DNA of 24,232 nt from JAVJSD01 sp040219575 (GTDB taxonomy: Bacteria > Planctomycetota > Planctomycetia > Pirellulales > Pirellulaceae): positions 1 to 24,232 of the forward strand of contig JAVJSD010000033.1 of NCBI GenBank assembly GCA_040219575.1. Direction: 5' to 3'. The first letter of the stretch is position 1. Every line of letters begins with the position of its first letter. A model generated the notes under the pieces. The model searched no databases, was not told the origin of the DNA, and worked only from the letters and a program-made list of their open reading frames with translations. The position numbers were made by a program, and so were the translations under genes. This document shows positions 17,532 through 24,232 of this stretch, piece by piece.

Positions 17532-18371
17532 ATGTTCGTGTGTAAGCGCACTGGAGAATTCTGCCGGCTCAGTCTGTTCGTATGCATCTTGGCGTTGCCC
17601 ACGGCGCGGACTGCCGGGCAAGAATCTTCCTTCGAAATTGACGGCTTCACCGAGCCATTTCGAACGATCGCGGTCGCTACGGCCGAGACGGGCGTCGTTG
17701 TTGCGCTCGAAGTGTCTCCGGGCGACGTCGTGGCGGAGGGGCAACTGCTGGCGCGACTCGACTCGGATATTCACGAGGCGCTGCTCGAGATCGCCCGGCA
17801 GACGATGCACTCGCGAGGCAAGATCGAATCGGCGCGTGCCGAATACGACTTGCGTCTCCAGCGGATGAAGAAGTTCGAAGCGCTGCGCGCCAAGGGACAT
17901 GCCCGCCAGGAAGAATTGGAGCGCGCCCGCGCCGACGTCGCCATCGCCGAGGCCCAGGTTCGCGCTGCGGAGGAGGAGATGCTGGTGCGGCAACTCGAGT
18001 ACGAGAAGGCGAAAGCCCTGCTGGAGCGGCGCAGCATCCGCGCTCCCTCGGCGGGCGTTGTCACCGAGGTCCGCAAGGAAGCCGGCGAGATCGTCGCGCC
18101 GAACGACCCACAGATCCTGACGCTCGTGCAACTCGACCCGCTGCTGGCCGCCTTTCCGGTTCCCATCCGGCAGATCGGCAAACTCGGAGTAGGCGACAAG
18201 GTGTCGGTGCGGATGTTGCGCAGCCGTAAACAAGTCGAGGGTGTGATTCATTTCGTATCTCCCGTCATCAACGCGGAAAGCGGCACGATCCAGATCAAGG
18301 TTCGCATCGAGAACCCTCGAGGCCGCATTCATAGCGGCGAGCGCTGCGCCCTGGAGCCAAGTGCAAAGTGA
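17532..18371 (+). CDS. Periplasmic adaptor (membrane fusion protein, RND/HlyD type)
   Basis: A 279-residue protein starting directly after the SecA-like stop, with GAGGA at 17523-17527 as ribosome binding site. The N-terminal hydrophobic stretch (LSLFVCILALPTARTAG) should be a signal peptide ending near residue 28. It carries half-lipoyl segments (GVVVALEVSPGDVVAEGQLL and RSIRAPSAGVVTEVRKEAGE) around a heptad-rich helical hairpin at about 85-155. A beta-barrel-like part follows (LLAAFPVPIRQIGKLGVGDK) with GTIQIKVRIENP near the end. It is somewhat shorter than typical adaptors (about 350-400) because the last membrane-proximal domain is reduced. It would bridge the inner-membrane parts and the TolC-like channel. 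It overlaps the next gene by 4 nt (GTGA), implying translational coupling. Confidence 0.88.
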   Translation: MFVCKRTGEFCRLSLFVCILALPTARTAGQESSFEIDGFTEPFRTIAVATAETGVVVALEVSPGDVVAEGQLLARLDSDIHEALLEIARQTMHSRGKIESARAEYDLRLQRMKKFEALRAKGHARQEELERARADVAIAEAQVRAAEEEMLVRQLEYEKAKALLERRSIRAPSAGVVTEVRKEAGEIVAPNDPQILTLVQLDPLLAAFPVPIRQIGKLGVGDKVSVRMLRSRKQVEGVIHFVSPVINAESGTIQIKVRIENPRGRIHSGERCALEPSAK

Positions 18372-20263
18372 ATGCTCCCTCGACATCCACGCACTCGCCA
18401 GCCGGCCAGGAGACGCTGATCACACCGTCTGGCGAGGCGTTCCACGCGCCCGTTGAGTTGCAGCGCACGCTGCAACAGCAGATGATGCGCGCCGTGGCGC
18501 GAGTCCGTACGCAACAAGACCTGCTTGCCCAGCTGTGTCAAGCCGTATCGCCACTGCTGCGGCCCGCTGCGATGTTCTACTACTCCCGCAACCAAGCCGG
18601 CGAGCTGGCGAGCGAACGACTATCTGTGTCCGCGGGTGCGATTCATGTCGGCGATGATCTGGCTGCTCAGATCCGGCGCTGGAGTGAGGCCGATTGCCAG
18701 CAGGGAACGACAGGCGTTCATGCGATTGACGGGTTGCCGGGGGTCGTTGTCATCGTGGCGCCGGTTGTGTTGCGAGGACGCCCGCCCGAGGCCGTCGCCG
18801 CCGTGGTCGTCGCATCAAAGAACCGAGGCGAGTCGCCTGTTTCACTTCTGCAATTGTTCAGCGCCCACGTGACGCTCTGGCGTGTGCTGAATGAAAGCGT
18901 CAATTCGGAAAGCGAAGCCGAATCGACCGCGGCTATCGTGGAGCTTTTGGCGAGGGCGCAGTCGCAGCAGGACCTCCAGCAGGCGGCGCTGTCCATCAGC
19001 AGCGAACTGCAGGATTTTCTCGGTTGTCGGCGAATCATCATCGGCCTCGGCTCGCGACCTGGCGGACGCGTCCGCATTGAAGCAGTCTCCGGAATGCCGG
19101 GTTTCGACCGCCGGTCGGAATGGAGTCGCGCCGCCGAGGCGGCGCTGGAAGAAGCTCGAGTTCGCGACGCGCTTACGGTCTGGCCGCCAATCGCGGAAAC
19201 GGAGCGGCATGCGGCGCTGGCGCATGAAAGGCTGTCGGCCCTCTGCGACAATGCCTGTCTTGTGAGCTTGCCCTTGCGCAACGAACAGCAGGAATCTCTT
19301 GGCGCTTGGTTGTTTGTCGGCGAATCGAAGCAACTGCAAACCCCGAAGACCCTCGCCTTCATCCGCGCGGCGGAAACGCCGGTCGCGTGCTGCCTCGATC
19401 TGGTGCGCCGCGCCTCGCCCGGCCCCGTCGCGCGCTGCGCCCGCGCCCTTCTGGGCCGCGACCAGGGCTGGCGATGGAAGGGCGCCTGCATTGCCATGCT
19501 TCTGATGATCGCGGTCGGTTGTCTTCCCATGACCTATCACGTCCGTTGCGATTGCGAAACCCAACCCGTCGTGCGCCGATTTGTCGCCGCGCCGTTCGCG
19601 GCTTCGCTCGAAAAGGCGTTGGTCCGCCCGGGCGACGTCGTCGCCAAGGGCCAGCTGCTGGCGAAGCTCGACGGCCGCGAACTGCGTTGGGAACTTGCGG
19701 CGTTGGAGGCCGAATACCAAGGCGAAGCAAAGAAACGGGACGTGGCGATGGCCGAAGGGGAGGCGGCCGAAGCACAACTGGCGCGGCTGGGCATGCAGCG
19801 TGTGGAACTCCGCAGGCGTTTGCTCGAGCACCGCTCGGAGAATCTCGAAATTCGCAGTCCGCTGCCGGGCATGGTGATCTCGGGCGAATTGGATCGCTCC
19901 GAGGGAGCGCCCCTCGCCGTGGGAGAGGTGATGTTTGAGATTGCGCCGCTTGACGCCATGGTGCTGGAGGTCGGTGTTCCCGAAAGTGAGATCGCCTACG
20001 TCGAGCAGGGCATGCAGGTCGAGATCATCCTCGACGCGTACCCCCGGCATTCCTGGCGGGGCAAGGTGCAGAAGATTCACCCGCGGGCGGAGGCGTCGCA
20101 GTACCAAACGGTGTTCATCGCCGAAGTCGTGCTAGAAAATCACCGTGGAGACCTGCGTCCTGGTATGCACGGCGCCGCCTGGGTCGCCAGCCGCCGATTT
20201 CCGCTGGCTTGGAACCTGCTGCACAAGGCGTGGGATTCCTTGCCGTCGATACTGGGTTGGTGA
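18368..20263 (+). CDS. GAF-GAF / TM / HlyD-like adaptor fusion
   Basis: A 631-residue protein from GTG 18368, whose start overlaps the previous stop. Two GAF-like sensory domains occupy about residues 30-190 and 195-360; the second begins with AQSQQDLQQAALSISSEL, has FLGCRRIIIGLG and ends with NACLVSLPLRNEQQESLGAW. A TM helix at about 374-396 (GACIAMLLMIAVGCLPM) leads to a HlyD-type part: VRPGDVVAKGQLLAKLDG, a short helical hairpin at about 440-490, RSPLPGMVISGELDRSEGAP, then a barrel-like segment and DLRPGMHGAAWV. The expected topology is cytoplasmic GAF domains and a periplasmic adaptor domain, an unusual way to couple an internal signal to an export conduit. The ligand is unknown. Three nucleotides separate it from the M50 gene. 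Confidence 0.85.
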   Translation: MNAPSTSTHSPAGQETLITPSGEAFHAPVELQRTLQQQMMRAVARVRTQQDLLAQLCQAVSPLLRPAAMFYYSRNQAGELASERLSVSAGAIHVGDDLAAQIRRWSEADCQQGTTGVHAIDGLPGVVVIVAPVVLRGRPPEAVAAVVVASKNRGESPVSLLQLFSAHVTLWRVLNESVNSESEAESTAAIVELLARAQSQQDLQQAALSISSELQDFLGCRRIIIGLGSRPGGRVRIEAVSGMPGFDRRSEWSRAAEAALEEARVRDALTVWPPIAETERHAALAHERLSALCDNACLVSLPLRNEQQESLGAWLFVGESKQLQTPKTLAFIRAAETPVACCLDLVRRASPGPVARCARALLGRDQGWRWKGACIAMLLMIAVGCLPMTYHVRCDCETQPVVRRFVAAPFAASLEKALVRPGDVVAKGQLLAKLDGRELRWELAALEAEYQGEAKKRDVAMAEGEAAEAQLARLGMQRVELRRRLLEHRSENLEIRSPLPGMVISGELDRSEGAPLAVGEVMFEIAPLDAMVLEVGVPESEIAYVEQGMQVEIILDAYPRHSWRGKVQKIHPRAEASQYQTVFIAEVVLENHRGDLRPGMHGAAWVASRRFPLAWNLLHKAWDSLPSILGW

Positions 20264-20266
20264 GTC

Positions 20267-22462
20267 ATGGCCGCAAAGAAAGACGTGCGAATTCGAGAGT
20301 TGGGACAGGCGGTTCTCTCGCTACGCCGGGATCTCGTGTTCGCGCCGGAACGACGAGACGGTGAGGTGCAATACCAAGTCGAGGATCCCGTCTGCGGAAA
20401 ATTCTATCGGCTGGGGCTTCTCGAGTACACGTTTGTCTCCCTCCTTGACGGCCGGACGACGGTCAGCCAGGCCATCCGGTTGACCGCTGCAGCACACACC
20501 GACCAGTCATTCAGCGAGTCGGAAGCGGCGGCGCTCTGCAAATGGTTGATCGAAACGGGACTCGCGTCCACGACTGAATCGCGCGCCACGGCGAGGCTGG
20601 CGCGCTGGGCGCGGGAAGACGCCGAGAGCGTTGCCGGAAAGTGGCTCAACCCATTGGTCATTCGACGATCGCTGCTGCAACCTGATTCGTTGCTCGACAG
20701 AATCGGGCCGCTGTTCGGCTGGATGTACTCGCGCTGGGGAGTTGTGTTGTGGCTGGGCTTGATCGCAACCGCCCTGTTTCAGCTCGCTGCGGATCGCGAA
20801 CGGTTCCTCGCGTCGTCGCAAGGCGTCCTCGCCCCACGCAATTGGCTGTGGCTGTTCGGCGCCTGGATCGTGCTCAAGATCTGGCACGAGTTGGGCCACG
20901 CGCTGGTTTGCAGAAAATTCGGCGGATCCGTGAGAGAATTCGGCGTGATGTTCGTCCTGCTCGCGCCGATCGCATACGTCGACGTGACAAGTTCCTGGCG
21001 CTTTCGCAGCAAGTGGCAGCGAATCCTTGTCTCCTTTGCCGGCATGTACAACGAGCTGATGATCGCGGCCGTCGCCGCCGTCGTCTGGAGTTTCGTTCGT
21101 GACGGCGTTGTAGCTCACGTCTGCTACGGAATCATCCTGATGTCCAGCGTGACGACGATTCTGGTCAACGCCAATCCCTTGATGCGATTTGACGGCTACT
21201 ATATCCTCGCCGACTGGCTGGAGATCCCGAATCTTCAATCTCACGGTCGTTCCTATCTTCAGAATCTGGCCCGCAAGTATGTTCTTGGGTTGCCCGTCGC
21301 CCTTCCCACCTGGAGCCGCCGCAGGAGAGCCTGGATCCGAGGGTATGCGATCGCCTCGTTCGCCTGGCGGGTTTTCGTCTGCGCCACGCTGCTGATCATC
21401 ACCTCGGTTCTCTTCCACGGCGCCGGGTTGTTGCTCTCCCTCGCGGCGGCGGTGATTTGGTTCGGCCTGCCTGTCCTCCGCTTCCTGCGATACCTGTTGT
21501 TTGGCAACCCGACTGAGCAACCGAATCGATTACGATTCGCCTTGACCATTGGGGCGACGCTGTTGCTGGCCGCGATTCTTCTTTCCGCGCCGTGGCCTGG
21601 AAGGCGGCGGGCGTATGGCGTTGTCGAGTATGCCCCGCTGACGGTCGTCCGCGCCGAAAGCGCCGGGTTCTATCGTCGGCTCGCTGTTTCGGACGGACAA
21701 CAAGTCAACGCTGGCGATCTATTGGCCGTCCTCGAGAACAGAGAATTGCGCAACGAACTCGAAGATCTTGAATTGGCGATTAGACAATCGGAGCTTAGAA
21801 GCCACCGGCTCAAACGCGAAGGCCGCCTCGCCGAACACCAAGCCGAGGTCGAGAAGTCCTGCTCGCTCGAAAAGCAGCGTCAGGAAAAGTTGACCCAGGT
21901 CCAAAGTTTGAACGTGCGGTCTCCCGTGCCCGGTGTCGTCGTCAGCCGAAACCTCGATATGCGGCTAGGTAGCTATGTCGAAAAGGGGGACGAAATCCTC
22001 GCTCTGGGCGACGAACAGCTCAAGGAGTTGAAGGTCTGTGTTCGCCAGGACGATGTCGACTGCTTCATCGCGGGGCTTCAATCGCCTTTGTGTGTTCGGA
22101 CTCCTGGTGTGGAAACGACCCAGGCCGTTCTCGCACGGCTTGCTCCCCGCGCCGCCCTCCGACCACCCCACTTCGCCTTGTGCGCAACTTTTGGTGGACC
22201 GCTCGCCGTGCGCCCCACCCCGCCAGGCGAGCGGACGGATGATCCCGCTGATCAGTTTGAACTCGTCGAGCCATCGTTCGAGGGAGACGTCGTTCTGGGG
22301 CGCGAACAGTCCGTGCGATTTCGGGCCGGGCAGCGAGCAAGCGTCAGCCTGGGTGGCGACGATTCGGTCGCGGCCTACCTCTACGGGAGCACCGCGCGCT
22401 GGGTTCGTGACCTCGTCCGCCACTGCGGCGAAGGCCACGGAGAATCACCGCATTTCAAATAG
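20267..22462 (+). CDS. PqqD-like / M50 metalloprotease / HlyD-like membrane fusion protein
   Basis: A 731-residue polytopic protein. Residues about 12-105 resemble a PqqD-type peptide-binding domain (VCGKFYRLGLLEYTFVSLLD, then TTVSQAI). Membrane helices begin near 150. The zinc site is HELGH (207-211), and the third-ligand region of site-2 proteases, NANPLMRFDGYY, has Asp309; both are intact, so proteolytic activity is plausible. More hydrophobic helices run to about 445. The C-terminus, about 455-720, is adaptor-like: LAVSDGQQVNAGDLLAVLEN, a heptad-rich hairpin (about 485-545), NVRSPVPGVVVSRNLDMRLG, then a barrel-like end. It resembles the putative peptide zinc metalloproteases (YydH-like) found with exporters. 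In this operon it takes the place normally held by an ABC transporter. Cleavage of a transmembrane signal on the cargo is inference. The start ATG 20267 follows the previous stop by 3 nt with only a weak GGTGAG upstream. Confidence 0.88.
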   Translation: MAAKKDVRIRELGQAVLSLRRDLVFAPERRDGEVQYQVEDPVCGKFYRLGLLEYTFVSLLDGRTTVSQAIRLTAAAHTDQSFSESEAAALCKWLIETGLASTTESRATARLARWAREDAESVAGKWLNPLVIRRSLLQPDSLLDRIGPLFGWMYSRWGVVLWLGLIATALFQLAADRERFLASSQGVLAPRNWLWLFGAWIVLKIWHELGHALVCRKFGGSVREFGVMFVLLAPIAYVDVTSSWRFRSKWQRILVSFAGMYNELMIAAVAAVVWSFVRDGVVAHVCYGIILMSSVTTILVNANPLMRFDGYYILADWLEIPNLQSHGRSYLQNLARKYVLGLPVALPTWSRRRRAWIRGYAIASFAWRVFVCATLLIITSVLFHGAGLLLSLAAAVIWFGLPVLRFLRYLLFGNPTEQPNRLRFALTIGATLLLAAILLSAPWPGRRRAYGVVEYAPLTVVRAESAGFYRRLAVSDGQQVNAGDLLAVLENRELRNELEDLELAIRQSELRSHRLKREGRLAEHQAEVEKSCSLEKQRQEKLTQVQSLNVRSPVPGVVVSRNLDMRLGSYVEKGDEILALGDEQLKELKVCVRQDDVDCFIAGLQSPLCVRTPGVETTQAVLARLAPRAALRPPHFALCATFGGPLAVRPTPPGERTDDPADQFELVEPSFEGDVVLGREQSVRFRAGQRASVSLGGDDSVAAYLYGSTARWVRDLVRHCGEGHGESPHFK

Positions 22463-22473
22463 CAACCAATGTC

Positions 22474-22496
22474 AAGACGTACGTTCAATACGTCTT
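22474..22496. terminator. Hairpin between the M50 gene and the receiver-PilZ gene
   Basis: AAGACGTA (22474-22481) and TACGTCTT (22489-22496) form a perfect 8-bp stem with loop CGTTCAA. It lies 12 nt after the M50 stop. It lacks a following T-run, so it could be an attenuator, an mRNA-processing or stability element, or an operator for the last gene. Confidence 0.45.
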
Positions 22497-22534
22497 TGGA
22501 AGTTGAGGGTATGATCTGATTCCAAAGCAAGAAG

Positions 22535-23416
22535 ATGGGGCAAACCATGCATCGACGACGTCTGTTGCACGTTGACACGGCTGTCGACGTTCTCGATCGA
22601 ATAGGGGCCGACCTGGCGGATTGTGGCTTCGAAGTCGAATCAATCACCGAACCTGCACATTGCATTTTGAGAATGGAGGAGGGCGACCATCGGGTTCTCT
22701 TGTTGGGAGACTTGCGATGCGCTGACGATGTATTCTCCTTGTTGCGCGAAGTTCACCAACGTGACGCCAGCGTCGAGATTGCATTACTAACGAACCCGCA
22801 ACCAACAACGGCCGTCTTGAAATCGATTCGGCTCGGCGCCGATTACTGCATTTTCAAGCCCTTGTACGACATCGCCCCGCTGGTCGACGTGCTGGAGGCC
22901 GTCTACCTGAAACTCGAACGGCAATGGACGGCAGTCCTTCGGTCGTCGACCAGTACCACCGGGACGGCGGAAGACTTTGGGAGACTTGATCGGCTCGCGC
23001 GAGAAGAAGTCCTCTGGCTCGCTGCCGATGCCCTGCCTGAAACCAACGGGCCCCGAATCGGGGAAGACCGTCGTCGCGCTCCTCGGGTAGAAATGCAAGC
23101 CACGGCGGTCGCGGTCCCCGTCCGGAATTGCAAGTACTGCGTCGACGCCGCCTTTCCAGTCATCACTCGCGACATCTCCTTGCGGGGGCTCGGACTGATT
23201 GCCCCTACCCCCGTGCAGGATGACGAATTACTTGTTTGTGCAGAGAAGCTCGATCCCAACACGGTGTTTCGTGTGGTCGTCAGGTCCAACCTGAGCGCGG
23301 ATGATGGGTCGCATCGCCTCGGCGTCGAGATTCGTGAAGTTCTCGAGCGTAGTGAACTTGAGGGATTTGACGCCTCACTCTCGTGCTCAACATCGTCGCC
23401 TTGGATCGAACGTTGA
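22535..23416 (+). CDS. Receiver-like / PilZ c-di-GMP-binding protein
   Basis: A 293-residue cytoplasmic protein. Residues about 8-125 form a receiver-like fold: a phospho-acceptor-like Asp in LLLGDLRCADD, Thr in IALLTN and Lys in ADYCIFKPL are kept, but the first acidic pair is reduced to one Asp (LLHVDTAVD), so phosphorylation is uncertain. After a linker comes a PilZ domain at about 182-280 with both c-di-GMP motifs: the RxxxR element within EDRRRAPRVEM and DISLRGLG for D/NxSxxG. It should therefore bind c-di-GMP. ATG 22535 is taken as the start; ATG 22547 four codons later is equally possible. It is the last gene of the export array, 72 nt after the M50 gene behind a hairpin. With the GGDEF protein at 6050-8464 it suggests that c-di-GMP controls the system. 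The target is unknown. Confidence 0.85.
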   Translation: MGQTMHRRRLLHVDTAVDVLDRIGADLADCGFEVESITEPAHCILRMEEGDHRVLLLGDLRCADDVFSLLREVHQRDASVEIALLTNPQPTTAVLKSIRLGADYCIFKPLYDIAPLVDVLEAVYLKLERQWTAVLRSSTSTTGTAEDFGRLDRLAREEVLWLAADALPETNGPRIGEDRRRAPRVEMQATAVAVPVRNCKYCVDAAFPVITRDISLRGLGLIAPTPVQDDELLVCAEKLDPNTVFRVVVRSNLSADDGSHRLGVEIREVLERSELEGFDASLSCSTSSPWIER

Positions 23417-23764
23417 ATGTGAACGTCGCACCGACAGTGTGATTCGAGACAGTCCCGACGCCGCGCGGCCGGCGGCGCGCATTGCCCGCTGGCCGGACCG
23501 CCAGCACCAGGAGCCGCCGCGACGAGCCACCGGCGGAGAGTCGGACCTTGGCTTCGCGGGCCTGGGAACAGACGCTTTGCCCTGCAGAGCGCGTGCGGTA
23601 GACTTGGATATCGGTCCGTTGCGGTCGTAAGGTTCCGGTGATTTCGACGTTTTCCCCTTCCAACCAAGCAGGGCGTCACTTTCAACGCACGCACGTCCAC
23701 CGCGGTTGTAATCGGTGTATGGTCCCGTCCGCCCGAATGTCAGAAACACTGAAATTTAGGCCCC
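23417..23764. other. Non-coding stretch after the export operon
   Basis: Open frames here run through on the minus strand but are Arg/Pro-rich and without motifs, so I see no gene. One short hairpin, GCTGGC (23488-23493) with GCCAGC (23500-23505), could help terminate the operon; no T-tract follows. Confidence 0.4.
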
Positions 23765-23803
23765 GCCCCGGTAGCTCAGTCGGATAGAGCAAAGCTTTCC
23801 TAA
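23765..23803 (+). pseudogene. 5' half of a tRNA-Arg(CCU) gene, cut at the anticodon loop
   Basis: The order matches a tRNA 5' half: acceptor arm GCCCCGG (23765-23771), TA, D-stem GCTC, D-loop AGTCGGATA, D-stem GAGC (23787-23790), A, anticodon arm AAGCT and loop TTCCTAA (23797-23803) with anticodon CCT. After the loop the sequence GGGCT does not pair properly with AAGCT. No T-arm (GGTTCGAATCC type) or CCGGGGC acceptor strand occurs in the remaining 430 nt. It is therefore a fragment, as left at one junction of an element integrated in the anticodon loop, or a relic. An intron-split tRNA is a less likely alternative. Confidence 0.65.
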
Positions 23804-24138
23804 GGGCTGCGAGACGAACCGAACAAAGCAAAATTACCGAGAAAAGCAGTTTCCGCGGTGTTTTGGCCAGCACGAGTTTACTACCGTTTTTGCTCGTTTT
23901 TCATCCAGTGCGGTAGTAATTACTACCCGCCAAAAGCTTCAGCGCGTTCGGTCGTCTGGGTAGGTGGGCTGAACGCACTCCATCGCGATCAGGCAGTCCC
24001 GCACGTTGAGCTTCAGGCACCGCGGCCGATTCGATTCAGCGAACGCGACCGGCCGAGCCATCCAGGCTCAAATGGGAAGAGCCACGTGGTTGATTAGGGC
24101 GATACCGCAAACTGGGACTTGTCCTAAACCCCAATCCG
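23804..24138. other. Non-coding stretch, possibly the left end of an integrated element
   Basis: No convincing gene is present. The stretch starts where the tRNA-like sequence breaks off. It is more AT-rich than its surroundings between about 23820 and 23935 and carries the TTACTACC palindrome described separately. This fits a recombination or regulatory region at an element end, but no integrase gene is visible in the window. Confidence 0.35.
23878..23927. promoter_or_regulatory. 16-bp palindrome plus extra half-site (TTACTACC)
   Basis: GGTAGTAATTACTACC at 23912-23927 is a perfect palindrome. A third copy of its half, TTACTACC, lies at 23878-23885, exactly 42 nt before the one at 23920-23927 (about four helical turns). 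Runs of T separate them. This is typical of an operator or of recombinase/excisionase arm sites. Confidence 0.5.
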
Positions 24139-24232
24139 TCAGGTCATGCGGTTCGTGCGATAGGTTTCGGCGGACTTTACTGTCTCTGGCCGCCCCTGGT
24201 GGATCACCACGTCGCCAGACCCGATGTCCAGC
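24139..24232 (-). CDS. Possible 3' end of a minus-strand gene (partial)
   Basis: An open minus-strand frame enters from the right edge and reads about 30 codons (LDIGSGDVVIHQGRPETVKS and on) before TGA at 24139-24141. Composition is protein-like, but the piece is too short to assign a family. Confidence 0.3.
   Translation of the reverse strand, partial: LDIGSGDVVIHQGRPETVKSAETYRTNRMT

Noticed and set aside
17406..20107. Two long minus-strand open frames opposite the adaptor genes (17406-18386 and 18842-20107)
   Set aside because: Both are antisense shadows of clear adaptor genes with tight start/stop coupling.
23280..23663. 127-codon minus-strand frame after the operon
   Set aside because: Overlaps the PilZ coding end in antisense and is Arg-rich without recognisable features.
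23804..24232. Group I intron splitting the tRNA-Arg(CCU)
   Set aside because: Such introns do occur in bacterial tRNA-Arg(CCU), but no conserved group I core elements or 3' exon were recognised in the remaining sequence.
1..24232. CRISPR arrays, rRNA genes, insertion-sequence transposases
   Set aside because: No regularly spaced direct repeats, no rRNA-like segments and no transposase-like protein were seen on either strand.

Overview
The window looks like a chromosomal segment of a GC-rich planctomycete (Pirellula/Rhodopirellula-like). The reasons are a Ser/Thr-kinase-like membrane protein with a long C-terminal ectodomain, a zinc-ribbon/TM/STN-like protein, a large DUF4347-DNRLRE-DUF2341-LamG-cadherin-like surface protein, and a c-di-GMP enzyme with a degenerate HD-GYP half. 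This is inferred from protein architecture; no rRNA or marker gene is present.

Layout. (1) 260-3223 and 3665-5905, plus strand: a single-pass pseudokinase with an STN-like C-terminus, then a zinc-ribbon/TM/double-STN-like protein. The gap between them is full of nested inverted repeats. (2) 6050-8464 and 8480-13084, minus strand, 15 nt apart: a PAS-GGDEF-HD(GYP-like)-Hpt-like protein downstream of a 1534-residue multidomain surface protein with a C-terminal membrane segment. (3) 13085-13527: the divergent intergenic region, with a strikingly symmetric operator-like site at 13315-13378. (4) 13528-23416, plus strand, a six-gene operon-like array: TolC-like outer-membrane factor, a SecA-like ATPase that stops before the helical-wing region, a soluble periplasmic adaptor, a GAF-GAF-TM-HlyD-like adaptor, a PqqD-like/M50 protease/HlyD-like membrane fusion, and a receiver-PilZ protein. 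The middle four genes touch, overlap or lie 3 nt apart. (5) 23417-24232: mostly non-coding, with the 5' half of a tRNA-Arg(CCU) ending at its anticodon loop, then a 16-bp perfect palindrome and, at the edge, the possible tail of a minus-strand gene. This resembles the edge of an integrated element.

How it may work together (inference). The divergent cluster 6050-23416 reads as one unit: a probable dedicated export machine for the giant DUF4347 protein and perhaps relatives. A tri-partite TolC/HlyD-type conduit is present, but the usual ABC transporter is absent. The energy source on offer is a SecA-like motor lacking the parts that normally engage SecYEG, and the inner-membrane hub is an intramembrane-protease-like M50 protein fused to an adaptor. 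A GGDEF-domain enzyme on one side and a PilZ protein on the other suggest c-di-GMP control. I know of no characterised secretion system with this composition, but I could not search.
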